Below are positions 18,022-26,059 of a DNA stretch of 64,000 nucleotides, one piece after another; within the stretch, counting starts at the first letter, position 1; each line of letters opens with the position of its first letter. The notes below the pieces were generated by a model that did not search any database, had not been told where the DNA came from, and worked only from the letters and a program-made list of their open reading frames with translations. A program made the translations under genes and the position numbers. Origin of the DNA: Nitrosococcus halophilus Nc 4 (lineage in GTDB: Bacteria; Pseudomonadota; Gammaproteobacteria; Nitrosococcales; Nitrosococcaceae); the NCBI RefSeq assembly GCF_000024725.1, contig NC_013960.1:1634261-1698260 (forward strand). Direction: 5' to 3'.

Positions 18022-18877
18022 GGTGGTGCTCAAAAAGTAATGCTTTGAGTTTGTGAAAACAGAGCGACTCCGTTGTAATAGGAAGCGACCAAACTTTCTT
18101 CACAAGGAGTCGCTCTGATGAACAACTTGCGTTGCCCACGTTGCGAATTATCGCACATTAAGAAAAACGGTCGCACCCACTACAGTAAACAAAATCACGC
18201 CTGTCTGAACTGCGGGCGGCAGTTTGTGGCCGACGCCCATCGTATTGACGAGACCACGCGCGCCTTGGTTAAAAAATTGCTGCTAGAGCGGCTGTCGTTG
18301 CGAGGCATTTGTCGGGTACTGGAGGTGAGTTTGACGTGGTTGCTGCAGTTTATCGATGAGCTATACGCGCACTTGCCTGATGACCTGGGTGTTCAATCGG
18401 TCTCACCCGATCGGGCCATTGAGATGTTTTGTTTAGAAGTCCAAGCCGATGAATTATGGAGCTTTGTTGGCTGTAAAGCGAACAAGCAATGGCTCTGGCT
18501 GGCGCTCGATCCCTGCTCGCGCCAAGTATTGGCCTTCTATGTTGGTGACCGCTCACGGGACAGTGCCCGTGAGCTGTGGCTACGCCTTCCGGCAAGCTAT
18601 CGCAAATACGCCACTTTTTCCACTGACGACTGGGAGGCCTATCGGGGCATTATTCCCCCAGCGCAGCATCAAGTGTGTCCCAAGGGCTCGGGGCAAACCA
18701 ATGCCATCGAACGGTTTAACTGCACCTTGCGTCAGCGCGTCTCGCGCTTGGTTCGTCAAACCCTTTCATTTTCGAAAAAACTGGCCAACCACATCGGGGC
18801 AATCAAATTCTTTATTTGTCATTACAACCAAGAAGTTATACGACAACCCTGAGCAGCATTACTTTTTGAGCACTACC
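18022..18877 (+). mobile_element. IS1-family insertion sequence, copy 1 (intact)
   Basis: An 856-bp element bounded by inverted repeats of 23 bases (18022-18044 and 18855-18877, one mismatch) starting GGTGGTGCTC at the left and GGTAGTGCTC when read from the right. It encodes one transposase and is nearly identical to the copy at 20208-21156, in the opposite orientation. The right flank CAATATTA (18878-18885) repeats next to copy 2, not copy 1. Both copies therefore exchanged flanks. Confidence 0.93.
18118..18852 (+). CDS. IS1-family transposase, single reading frame
   Basis: A 244-residue DDE transposase. The N-terminus is a zinc-ribbon (CPRCELSHIKKNGRTHY then CLNCGRQF), equivalent to InsA, joined in one frame to the catalytic InsB-like part with ADELWSFVG, FSTDDWEAYRG and GSGQTNAIERFNCTLRQRVSRLVR carrying the acidic residues. 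Classical IS1 uses a frameshift between two frames, so this belongs to a single-frame branch of the family. It appears intact and could also act on the damaged copy 2. Confidence 0.92.
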   Translation: MNNLRCPRCELSHIKKNGRTHYSKQNHACLNCGRQFVADAHRIDETTRALVKKLLLERLSLRGICRVLEVSLTWLLQFIDELYAHLPDDLGVQSVSPDRAIEMFCLEVQADELWSFVGCKANKQWLWLALDPCSRQVLAFYVGDRSRDSARELWLRLPASYRKYATFSTDDWEAYRGIIPPAQHQVCPKGSGQTNAIERFNCTLRQRVSRLVRQTLSFSKKLANHIGAIKFFICHYNQEVIRQP

Positions 18878-19703
18878 CAATATTATTCCAGTAGTCCTTA
18901 AAGGTGCAGCATCTCTACTCACGGGTACTTTTCCAGACTCTGGTGCCCGCATCATGGCTGATATTGACCTTCTCGTTCCTAAAAAGCGACTTACCGCCAG
19001 TATTAATGCTTTGCAAAACATCGGCTATGGTACCGAAGAAAATCTCAGAGAAAAGTTTAATAACCACCACCACTATGCACCTCTTTTTCGTCCTGGAGAA
19101 TTCGCTAGTGTAGAACTACACCACAATTTGATGCATCATTCTGCCTCAGGGATCCTTCCCACTGACATCGCCTATAAGCAGGTTGAAACCTTAGAAATAA
19201 ACGGCGCGTGTTTACAGGTTCTTTCCCCCACCTACCGACTTCTACATAACATAGTACACTCTGAAATTGTCGATCGGAATTATGAAGCGGGTATGATTGC
19301 GTTACGCAACCTAAGTGATTTTGCCTTTATACAGAAACATTATGAACAACAGATTGATTGGCCTGCCATCAACACCACATTCGTTCAGCATGGGAAAGAA
19401 AAAGTATTACATTCTTATCTTTATCTGGCCCACCGTTATCTTGGAGTACCATTTGCATTGAAAATACCCCCTTTGTCCTCCTTCGTTCACCACCAGCGTT
19501 GCCGGAGTATGATTCGCTGGATAGGACTGATGGAGATTGACCGCCGGATCCAACGCTTTTCTGCCTATCATATCTGTAAGCGATATGGCTGTCCGAACAC
19601 TCCTTTAGCGCTGACGGTTGGGCGCTTTCGGTATGCTACTAAAATAATTAGGAAATACATCGGACTTGGACCACTGAAACCTCGGGATAAAAGGTACCAC
19701 TAA
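18878..19703 (+). pseudogene. Nucleotidyltransferase, C-terminal part (separated by IS and inversion)
   Basis: The 3' part of a gene whose 5' part lies on the other strand at 21157-21472. It begins with the duplicated CAATATTA and reads on as IIPVVLKGAASLLTGTF, continuing exactly where the other half stops (KLNQNN). The rebuilt gene is 1134 bases, 377 residues. This half carries the catalytic-looking motif RIMADIDLLVP (the DxD of the uncharacterised nucleotidyltransferase family, NTP_transf_5-like) and histidine-rich ELHHNLMHH. An ATG at 18954 could start a 249-residue truncated product beginning at the DID motif, but it would lack the preceding glycine-rich strand, so activity is doubtful. 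Confidence 0.85.
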
Positions 19704-19870
19704 TACAAGCTAGAATGCGCTTAGGAAAGGGGTTCTAGAAGTGTTTGCGTTTTAGGAAACTGCCCTCTATATTAATCTATGGGGAAGTTTGTAAACTGAG
19801 CCTTTATCAAGCAAAGTGAATTACCCTCAAAAAAGCTGAGCGCAACAGGGACTCTATTAAGGAGGTTCTC

Positions 19871-20200
19871 ATGGACAAACATTTAAATTCGCCAAACATA
19901 GAAAAAAAAACTCAAGTAGATTCTGAAGAAAACCGCGCAGAAGCTCGCCGTAAGTTTCTAAAAACGGCAGGCAAATTTGCCCTTTATACCCCACCCGCCT
20001 TAATGCTGCTGATGCATCCTAGTGTGCATGCCATCAGTAAATCAGGAGGAGGAAATAGGCCGGATGGTCCCCCGCCTGGTTTCAATCACGTACCTGGATC
20101 TGGTAATCCGGGCAACCGGGGTGGCTTCAATCATGTACGTGGACAGGCATTAGGGGATCGGGGACCTGGTAATCCGGGTAACCGCGGTGGCTTCAAGTAA
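19871..20200 (+). CDS. TAT-exported Gly/Asn/Pro-rich repeat peptide, possible precursor
   Basis: A 109-residue protein with a strong ribosome site (AAGGAGG, ATG at 19871). Residues 26-31 are RRKFLK, followed by a hydrophobic run (FALYTPPALMLLM) and a likely cleavage after SVHA (residue 54), a twin-arginine signal. The mature 55 residues hold no cysteine and are built of repeats: GFNHVPG-SGNPGNRG (70-84) and GFNHVRG...GPGNPGNRG (85-106), ending GFK. In the arrangement before the inversion it follows the nucleotidyltransferase and the PqqD-HprK kinase on one strand. Small TAT-type proteins next to such kinases recur in proteobacteria, but I know of no assigned function. A modified or exported peptide is inference. 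Confidence 0.75.
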   Translation: MDKHLNSPNIEKKTQVDSEENRAEARRKFLKTAGKFALYTPPALMLLMHPSVHAISKSGGGNRPDGPPPGFNHVPGSGNPGNRGGFNHVRGQALGDRGPGNPGNRGGFK

Positions 20201-20207
20201 ACAGTTT
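20200..20207. repeat. Other half of the exchanged target duplication
   Basis: Immediately left of IS copy 2; reverse complement AAACTGTT pairs with AAACTGTG at 18014-18021. Confidence 0.8.
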
Positions 20208-20232
20208 GGTAGTGCTCAAAAAGTAATGCTGC

Positions 20233-21060
20233 TCAGGGTTGTCGTATAACTTCTTGGTTGTAATGACAAATAAAGAATTTGATTGCCCCGATGTGGTTGG
20301 CCAGTTTTTTCGAAAATGAAAGGGTTTGACGAACCAAGCGCGAGACGCGCTGACGCAAGGTGCAGTTAAACCGTTCGATGGCATTGGTTTGCCCCGAGCC
20401 CTTGGGACACACTTGATGCTGCGCTGGGGGAATAATGCCCCGATAGGCCTCCCAGTCGTCAGTGGAAAAAGTGGCGTATTTGCGATAGCTTGCCGGAAGG
20501 CGTAGCCACAGCTCACGGGCACTGTCCCGTGAGCGGTCACCAACATAGAAGGCCAATACTTGGCGCGAGCAGGGATCGAGCGCCAGCCAGAGCCATTGCT
20601 TGTTCGCTTTACAGCCAACAAAGCTCCATAATTCATCGGCTTGGACTTCTAAACAAAACATCTCAATGGCCCGATCGGGTGAGACCGATTGAACACCCAG
20701 GTCATCAGGCAAGTGCGCGTATAGCTCATCGATAAACTGCAGCAACCACGTCAAACTCACCTCCAGTACCCGACAAATGCCTCGCAACGACAGCCGCTCT
20801 AGCAGCAATTTTTTAATACCAATTTCATGTAATTTTGCACTGTATAGGTCTAATTTAAACAAACACTTACAACCTTAATAAATTGCATTCTTTTGTTAAA
20901 TTGGTATAACCAAGGCGCGCGTGGTCTCGTCAATACGATGGGCGTCGGCCACAAACTGCCGCCCGCAGTTCAGACAGGCGTGATTTTGTTTACTGTAGTG
21001 GGTGCGACCGTTTTTCTTAATGTGCGATAATTCGCAACGTGGGCAACGCAAGTTGTTCAT
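20233..21060 (-). pseudogene. IS1-family transposase interrupted by MITE
   Basis: Same transposase as at 18118-18852, but the gene is cut after the ALVK/LLLERL region by the MITE at 20817-20906 (duplicated target TAA). The remaining open frame to 20862 lacks the zinc-ribbon N-terminus, so this copy is probably inactive; copy 1 could supply transposase. Confidence 0.9.
20817..20906. mobile_element. 90-bp MITE, copy A
   Basis: Non-coding 90-bp element with terminal inverted repeats TACCAATTT / AAATTGGTA, flanked by TAA at 20814-20816 and 20907-20909. It lies in the transposase gene of IS copy 2, so it arrived after that IS. Two further copies of equal length occur at 60461 and 62655. The 3-bp TNA duplication matches the target habit of IS5-family (IS1031-type) elements, which may mobilise it. 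Confidence 0.92.
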
Positions 21061-21156
21061 CAGAGCGACTCCTTGTGAAGAAAGTTTGGTCGCTTCCTAT
21101 TACAACGGAGTCGCTCTGTTTTCACAAACTCAAAGCATTACTTTTTGAGCACCACT

Positions 21157-21472
21157 TAATATTGTTCTGGTTAAGTTTCTGCAGCACCTCAAGCAACTGC
21201 CTCATGAGGTGGCTATTTCTGACGGTGTTTTGTCGATGAAGTTCCGCTAAGTAGGTGCGGAAATCCTTCGGCAATTGATTACATAAATTTTTATGATTTA
21301 GACCCGCCCATAGGGCAGGGGTTACAAGATGGGTATTTGCTAAAAAAGCCACATATTCCCAATGTGCCCATTTTGAATCTATGAATGATAGGAGGCTTTC
21401 GATCGTTTTAGGCGAGTAATTGGGACTTATACTTTGGCTTATAAATTCCAGTGCCGCTATCCGATGATTCAT
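21157..21472 (-). pseudogene. Nucleotidyltransferase, N-terminal part
   Basis: The first 105 codons of the split nucleotidyltransferase. ATG at 21470-21472 begins one base after the stop of the PqqD-HprK gene, so the two were translationally coupled. The sequence is helical (ALEFISQSISPNYSPKTIES, FRTYLAELHRQNTVRNSHL) and ends LLEVLQKLNQNN, then IS copy 2. It matches the substrate-binding lead of NTP_transf_5-type proteins. The rest of the protein is at 18878-19703. The current frame runs 12 residues into IS sequence and cannot be functional. Confidence 0.85.
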
Positions 21473-21473
21473 T

Positions 21474-22718
21474 TTAATAGACTCTAGTTAGCTCTCCTAT
21501 ATGGTCGATAGATTCGGCTAGGGAGGAGTAACATAATTCCCAGCACTCAATATTAGAAATCCAATTTACGAGTTCTGCAATAGTCGTTGAATTTAAACGG
21601 CGGTTAACGTCATAGCCCCCTTCTGCAATTCGGTTAAACGCTTCAGCGCGACCGATAGGCTGTACGTGGGTTGTTATTCCAGCAACGTAGGAGGGAAATA
21701 TTATCTGCCTGACTGAGTAGCCCATTGTTGCTTGGTTTGAGATGTCATGCGGAGCAAGGTAACGTATTTTTTTACCATCTTGCCGTTGATAAATAGGCAA
21801 TTCTTCTAGGATGGGATACACGGGAGAGAGCACAGGCCAAGCGCCTTCCTTGAGGCCAATACTCAGTGGCAAAGGGAAAACACGGTATGGGCAAGAAGTC
21901 AGTAGCACGATTTCATCGCTGAGATACCCATAGCCGGTTGCAAGCATACCTGCTGCCAATGTTGATTTACCACTCCCTGAATCTCCTGGCAATAAGACGG
22001 CATAATTGCCTTTCGCCATTGCAGCTGCATGGATAATAGCTAGGCATTCAGAAGATTTGCAAGCCGCTACAAGTAACTCGCCATGGACTAACGGGCCAAG
22101 TTCCCGTAGGTTCTGGCAGGTAGCTAAGGGGGTAAAGTCACGGGATAACAAATAACCTTCCGAGTCTTTGGTAATATCAAAAATGCTATTACAGCGGGTA
22201 TTGGGAGCAATTTCTAAGTGGGCGATTATAGGATGTACAGCTTGTTGGGCCTCTAAAGTCGAAAAACGAACCTGGAAACATCCGCTTCCAAGACGGTAGC
22301 AGTATTCATAAGGGTAGGCTAGTGTAAGTCGTTGTGGATGGTATTTGGCATCAGCCGACTTGGAGTTCTCCGTCTTGGGAAGAGAATTTTCCGTCGCTGG
22401 AACGGTATTGAGGGCACCTAGTAGTCCAAGGTGGCGCCATTCAGACAAGCTTGCTTGTACATCAGATTGAGCCTTTTCGGCTGAAACCCCAAAGGTATCG
22501 ACCATAGCACGGATGGTATCTTGGATAGAAAACCCCTCGGCCTGGTGGCACCAAATAAAAGCAGCACTGGTATTGAGGCGGTACAGGCTGCCGTTTAGGT
22601 CAGAAAATAAGAGTAACTCTTGATCCAGAAAAAACTCGTGTATGCCAACATAAGATCTAGGTTGATTCTTTGGTTTCATGTTCTCAAAGATGAGGGGCGG
22701 AAAGTCGGTTACATACAT
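21474..22718 (-). CDS. PqqD-like domain fused to HprK-type kinase
   Basis: A 414-residue protein. Residues about 25-105 have the PqqD pattern (LLLFSDLNGSLYRLNTSAAFIW, then helical FGVSAEKAQSDVQASLSEW), a peptide-recognition fold in RiPP pathways. Residues about 130-410 resemble HPr-kinase/PEP-carboxykinase-like domains, with Walker A GDSGSGKST (245-253) and LSDEIV (266-271) as the acidic strand. Such PqqD-HprK proteins occur with NTP_transf_5 nucleotidyltransferases in peptide and polysaccharide loci. Here the partner peptide would be the TAT-exported repeat protein at 19871. No strong ribosome site precedes either ATG (22718 or 22679), so the start is uncertain. Confidence 0.8.
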   Translation of the reverse strand: MYVTDFPPLIFENMKPKNQPRSYVGIHEFFLDQELLLFSDLNGSLYRLNTSAAFIWCHQAEGFSIQDTIRAMVDTFGVSAEKAQSDVQASLSEWRHLGLLGALNTVPATENSLPKTENSKSADAKYHPQRLTLAYPYEYCYRLGSGCFQVRFSTLEAQQAVHPIIAHLEIAPNTRCNSIFDITKDSEGYLLSRDFTPLATCQNLRELGPLVHGELLVAACKSSECLAIIHAAAMAKGNYAVLLPGDSGSGKSTLAAGMLATGYGYLSDEIVLLTSCPYRVFPLPLSIGLKEGAWPVLSPVYPILEELPIYQRQDGKKIRYLAPHDISNQATMGYSVRQIIFPSYVAGITTHVQPIGRAEAFNRIAEGGYDVNRRLNSTTIAELVNWISNIECWELCYSSLAESIDHIGELTRVY

Positions 22719-22815
22719 TAATCTTAGTATATTCGGACAAAAGGGAACAGCAATATCTGGTGGCTCCGCACAAAATCATAAAAACAAAGAATTACCTCAT
22801 AATTAAGTGCCGAGA

Positions 22816-23787
22816 TTAAGATTGAGTCAGCCATTGGTCGAGTTGTCGTTTTAATTTTTCTTTAGCCGGTTGGGCTTGCTTATAGACTTCTTCTGCTCTA
22901 TAGAATTCTAGTGTCCGGATATTCACAATCTCCGTCTCGATATAAATATCCGGAGGCCGATACTCCATTTTTTCGTGAGTGATGGCCTGCTGCATAATTT
23001 GAAAAGTATTAAAAATAGCATCAAAAAAAGAGGGGACCTTTTTGTCGCCAGGGGAATCTTTTCCCGTGACCTCAATGGCGACCGTGACCTCACACTCATC
23101 TAAGAGTAAATCGTAGGGAAGGGGATTGACCGCACCGCCGTCGATCAGGGCCTTGTCCTGGAATAAAACCGGTGTGAATACCCCAGGGATTGAGGTGCTA
23201 GCCTGGATGGCCGGGAGTAATTTCCCGGTTTTAATAATAACTTCTTCACGCCTCCAAAAGTCTGTCGCGACCACTTTAAGAGGGATTTCAAGCTCATCAA
23301 AGTTTGAACGCTTTATTTTCTTAAGGAGAAAGAGCAAAAAACCTTCACTGCTCACCAGCCCCCCGCTTCCCAATTCCAGATCAATCAAATCGATCCATTT
23401 AAGCACATTTTTATCGGCCAGTTTTTCTATCCAGGTCCCTTTATCCCCAGCCACTAGCCCATTGACAATTTCTTTGAGCTCCTTGGCTGATATCCCAGAA
23501 GCATAGAGGGCTCCTATCACCGCGCCAATGCTGCTACCGGCGATTCGATGGGGTTTAATTCCCAATTCATCAAAAGCTTCCAGCATTAAAATGTGGGCAA
23601 GACCGTTGGCTCCCCCTGCTCCTAAAGCAAGCCCTATTTTGCTATTGGATGAGGATGCAGGAGGGGGGCTGGATAGGGGAGTCTCGGCAGCCAGTGCAAA
23701 CCAATTGCGGGAGGCCAATGGAAGAGAGCCGGCAAGGGAGGCTAAAAGTCCGAGAAAAGTGCGTTTTGAGATCTGTTTCTTAAGCAT
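22816..23787 (-). CDS. Patatin-like phospholipase, exported
   Basis: A 323-residue lipid acyl hydrolase. The ATG at 23787 is preferred over an upstream TTG at 23850. The N-terminus KKQISKRTFLGLLASLAGSLPLAS is a signal sequence with a KR-x-F-L TAT-like pattern. The catalytic signatures are all present: the oxyanion loop LALGAGGANGLAHI, nucleophile elbow GSSIG, and the aspartate in IDGGAVNPLP. The Ser-Asp dyad implies membrane lipid hydrolysis. It lies 97 bases upstream of the PqqD-HprK gene on the same strand. Confidence 0.88.
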   Translation of the reverse strand: MLKKQISKRTFLGLLASLAGSLPLASRNWFALAAETPLSSPPPASSSNSKIGLALGAGGANGLAHILMLEAFDELGIKPHRIAGSSIGAVIGALYASGISAKELKEIVNGLVAGDKGTWIEKLADKNVLKWIDLIDLELGSGGLVSSEGFLLFLLKKIKRSNFDELEIPLKVVATDFWRREEVIIKTGKLLPAIQASTSIPGVFTPVLFQDKALIDGGAVNPLPYDLLLDECEVTVAIEVTGKDSPGDKKVPSFFDAIFNTFQIMQQAITHEKMEYRPPDIYIETEIVNIRTLEFYRAEEVYKQAQPAKEKLKRQLDQWLTQS

Positions 23788-23862
23788 GGATTTGTTAATC
23801 AAGGCTAGCAATGAAGAGTATTTTTTTATACCCAGAAAACTTGTTTTCAAGACAGTATAGCT

Positions 23863-24695
23863 TTATTCAGAGCCTTTGGTGTCGTCACCGTTGAGGCTTT
23901 GAGCGCCAAGCCACCCCTGGACTGGCTGCGCTCCCAATGTTGTCAGCGCTGCTTTACCTCGTACGGTCAAATCGCTGGTAAAAAGAAATTGGTCCCGCCC
24001 ATCCATGGGATAGGCTTTAAGGCGATAATGAGTCCCCCAGGGTTTTTCCACCACGATAACCACAATGGGGTGATCAAGTTCGATAAAGGCGCTTGTTAAA
24101 GCCACATCATAAAGGGCTTCCCGTACTAAGCGGGCATCATGGCGGGGGTCTAGGTAAAAGTCCGCGACACAGAGTAGATCCCGCGCTCCGCTATTGTCAT
24201 TATAAATATTGGTATCCCATAACTTAGCGTGGGGAATGGTGACGACGGTATCATCGGGAGTGAGGATTTTGAGTGCTCGCAAGCTGACTGAGCGTACTTC
24301 GCCGTAAGCTTCATCAATTTTGACCCAATCGCCAGGACGGTAGGTGCGTTCATAAATGGCCACGATGCCCGCAACAATACTGCTGACATAGTCCTTAAAC
24401 GCAAATCCGAGTGCCAAGCCAGCGGCGCCTAGGATGGTGATTAGGTTTGTAAAGTGGGCTCGATGACCAGGGGGATAATAAGGATGGTGGCGATAATCAG
24501 GGTGATAAGCTTAAAGACCGGCATAGAAGGCAGGAGGTACAGGCGGGTGCGTCCCGCCATCCGTTCGGCAAGCCAAGGGATCAGCCAATTAATCAGACGG
24601 TTCAGTAGCCAGGCAAGGGCGATAATAAGAAAAATTTGTAGCAGTCGGATTTGATTGGGGTCCTGAAGGAGACTGGCAATGTTTTCTTGGGTCAT
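23863..24695 (-). pseudogene. mscS: MscS-family mechanosensitive channel, frameshifted
   Basis: Two adjacent frames encode one small MscS channel. The first 84 codons (ATG at 24693-24695) include membrane helices (IRLLQIFLIIALAWLLNRLI, FKLITLIIATILIIPLVIEPTLQ) and stop at 24441. The next frame continues with LITILGAAGLALGFAFKDYVSSIVAG, the pore helix and beta domain. The combined length is one base short of a multiple of three. An A run at 24446-24448 (AAA where AAAA would restore QNLITIL) is the likely site. Either a recent pseudogene or a sequence error. Confidence 0.88.
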
Positions 24696-24704
24696 GAGGG
24701 TTTC

Positions 24705-25970
24705 CTATAACGAGTCCACCAGATACCCTTCCGCTCGTAGGGCTTGCCGTACTGCCGGATAACCTAGTGGCGTGAGGCGCCACTGCTCCTTGGCTGACAT
24801 CAGCAAACCGCAATGCTCTAGGTGGGTGAGTATTTGCCTGATCTCAAAAAAAGAAAAGGGCAGCAATTCTGTGAGTAAGGAGGCCGATAGGCGCTCATGG
24901 AGCAACAGGGTATGTAAAACCTGGAGCATGTTTCGATCGGTCGCTTCGGGTAAATCTGGGAGCAAGAGCTGGGACCAGGGTTTGACCCAGATAGTATGGC
25001 CGTAGGTTGTTTCATCCACATCAGGTGACTGTGCTTGATGATTATTTTCCTTTTCCGGGGCTATTTGTAAACTCTGCCGCCAGAGGGCCCAAGCAACCCC
25101 AGGATTACCCCGGCTGTAAGCCGCCAAGTCGGTTAGAAAAGCAGAAATCTCAGGACGTGCGATCGTGTGGGCAATTCTTTGTCTCGCCGTTTTTTCTGCA
25201 AAGGGCATGTTGTCCTCCAAAGGGGGGATTACAAAGGTGCCGTTATCCCGCTGGCGGAAAAGGAAAGTCTCCTTTCCTTGAAGGGTACTCAGATGAGCGA
25301 ACCATTGCTGAAGGTGTTCTTGGTTGAGTGCTTCGAGAGTCCAAGGAGTGGGAAAAAGTTTTTCTATTTGTAGGGCCTTGCACAAATACACCCAAGCCCA
25401 ACTGGAACAGCAAAGGACACAGTAACCGGGCCGGTTTAAAAGCCATGACAGTAATCGACGAATTAACATCAGACCGTGATGGTGGCGGAGGTAGCAGCGT
25501 TCTAAATGGGGGATGGCTAAGGGCCGAGTGCTTCCTTCATCCTCAAGACACTGCAGCCATTCTTGGTTTTGGCTCAGGACTGCCTCAGGCTCAGGGGACT
25601 GAATAACTTTTATTCCTCGGCGCTCAGCCCAGTTTCCCAGGACTTCAGCAATGCCGCTGAAGGGGGCGCCTACTAAGACATGGACTCGGGAAACTCCTGT
25701 GGCTAATCCTTCTTCTAAAGCCTCATTGAGGGCAGTTACCGGTGCTGCCCAGTCAGGTTCAGGTGCAATCTGGACATAGAGTTCGTCGGATAGCCGCTTT
25801 AATTCCTCCTGGGTAATGATAGGCGCTTCGGGTTCAGGTCTTCGCCTAAACTTATCCCAAAACCCCGCCACTCCCTTGCGTACTGTCTCTTTAGCTGAGG
25901 GACTAGGGCAGGCAAATTCGTCTAGGCGAATATAATGCCAGATCGGTATTGTTTCTGGGGGGGGGTACAC
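24705..25970 (-). CDS. Unknown protein with degenerate P-loop and winged-helix-like end
   Basis: A 421-residue protein that I do not recognise. A Rossmann-like start VHVLVGAPFSGIAEVLGNWAERRGIKVI (about residues 94-121) resembles an ATPase P-loop but lacks the GK[ST]. A middle part (LERCYLRHHHGLMLIRRLLSW) is helical, and the last 90 residues (LSASLLTELLPFSFFEIRQILTHLEHCGLL) read like a winged helix. It ends 9 bases before the MscS gene. The GTG start is followed within two codons by a nine-base C run, where slippage would disrupt the frame. Function unknown; ATP-fuelled regulator is a guess. Confidence 0.6.
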   Translation of the reverse strand: MYPPPETIPIWHYIRLDEFACPSPSAKETVRKGVAGFWDKFRRRPEPEAPIITQEELKRLSDELYVQIAPEPDWAAPVTALNEALEEGLATGVSRVHVLVGAPFSGIAEVLGNWAERRGIKVIQSPEPEAVLSQNQEWLQCLEDEGSTRPLAIPHLERCYLRHHHGLMLIRRLLSWLLNRPGYCVLCCSSWAWVYLCKALQIEKLFPTPWTLEALNQEHLQQWFAHLSTLQGKETFLFRQRDNGTFVIPPLEDNMPFAEKTARQRIAHTIARPEISAFLTDLAAYSRGNPGVAWALWRQSLQIAPEKENNHQAQSPDVDETTYGHTIWVKPWSQLLLPDLPEATDRNMLQVLHTLLLHERLSASLLTELLPFSFFEIRQILTHLEHCGLLMSAKEQWRLTPLGYPAVRQALRAEGYLVDSL

Positions 25971-26059
25971 AATAGCTCAGTCAATGGAGTACAGTTCGTG
26001 GTGCATACTTCGAAGCCGTTGGAAAATTCTTTACTAGGATGAATGGTGTACGGCAAAAC

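Larger units (their letters stand above)
20208..21156 (-). mobile_element. IS1-family insertion sequence, copy 2, interrupted by a MITE
   Basis: Inverted copy of the 18022 element; 949 bp, which is 856 plus a 90-bp MITE and its 3-bp duplication. Terminal repeats lie at 20208-20230 and 21134-21156. The right flank TAATATTG (21157-21164) is the complement of CAATATTA beside copy 1. It originally split the nucleotidyltransferase gene, generating an 8-bp duplication. Confidence 0.93.

Noticed and set aside
18022-21156. Composite transposon formed by two IS1-type copies
   Set aside because: The outer flanks do not match each other as one duplication; instead the duplications are exchanged between copies and a gene is split across the segment, which fits two separate insertions plus inversion.
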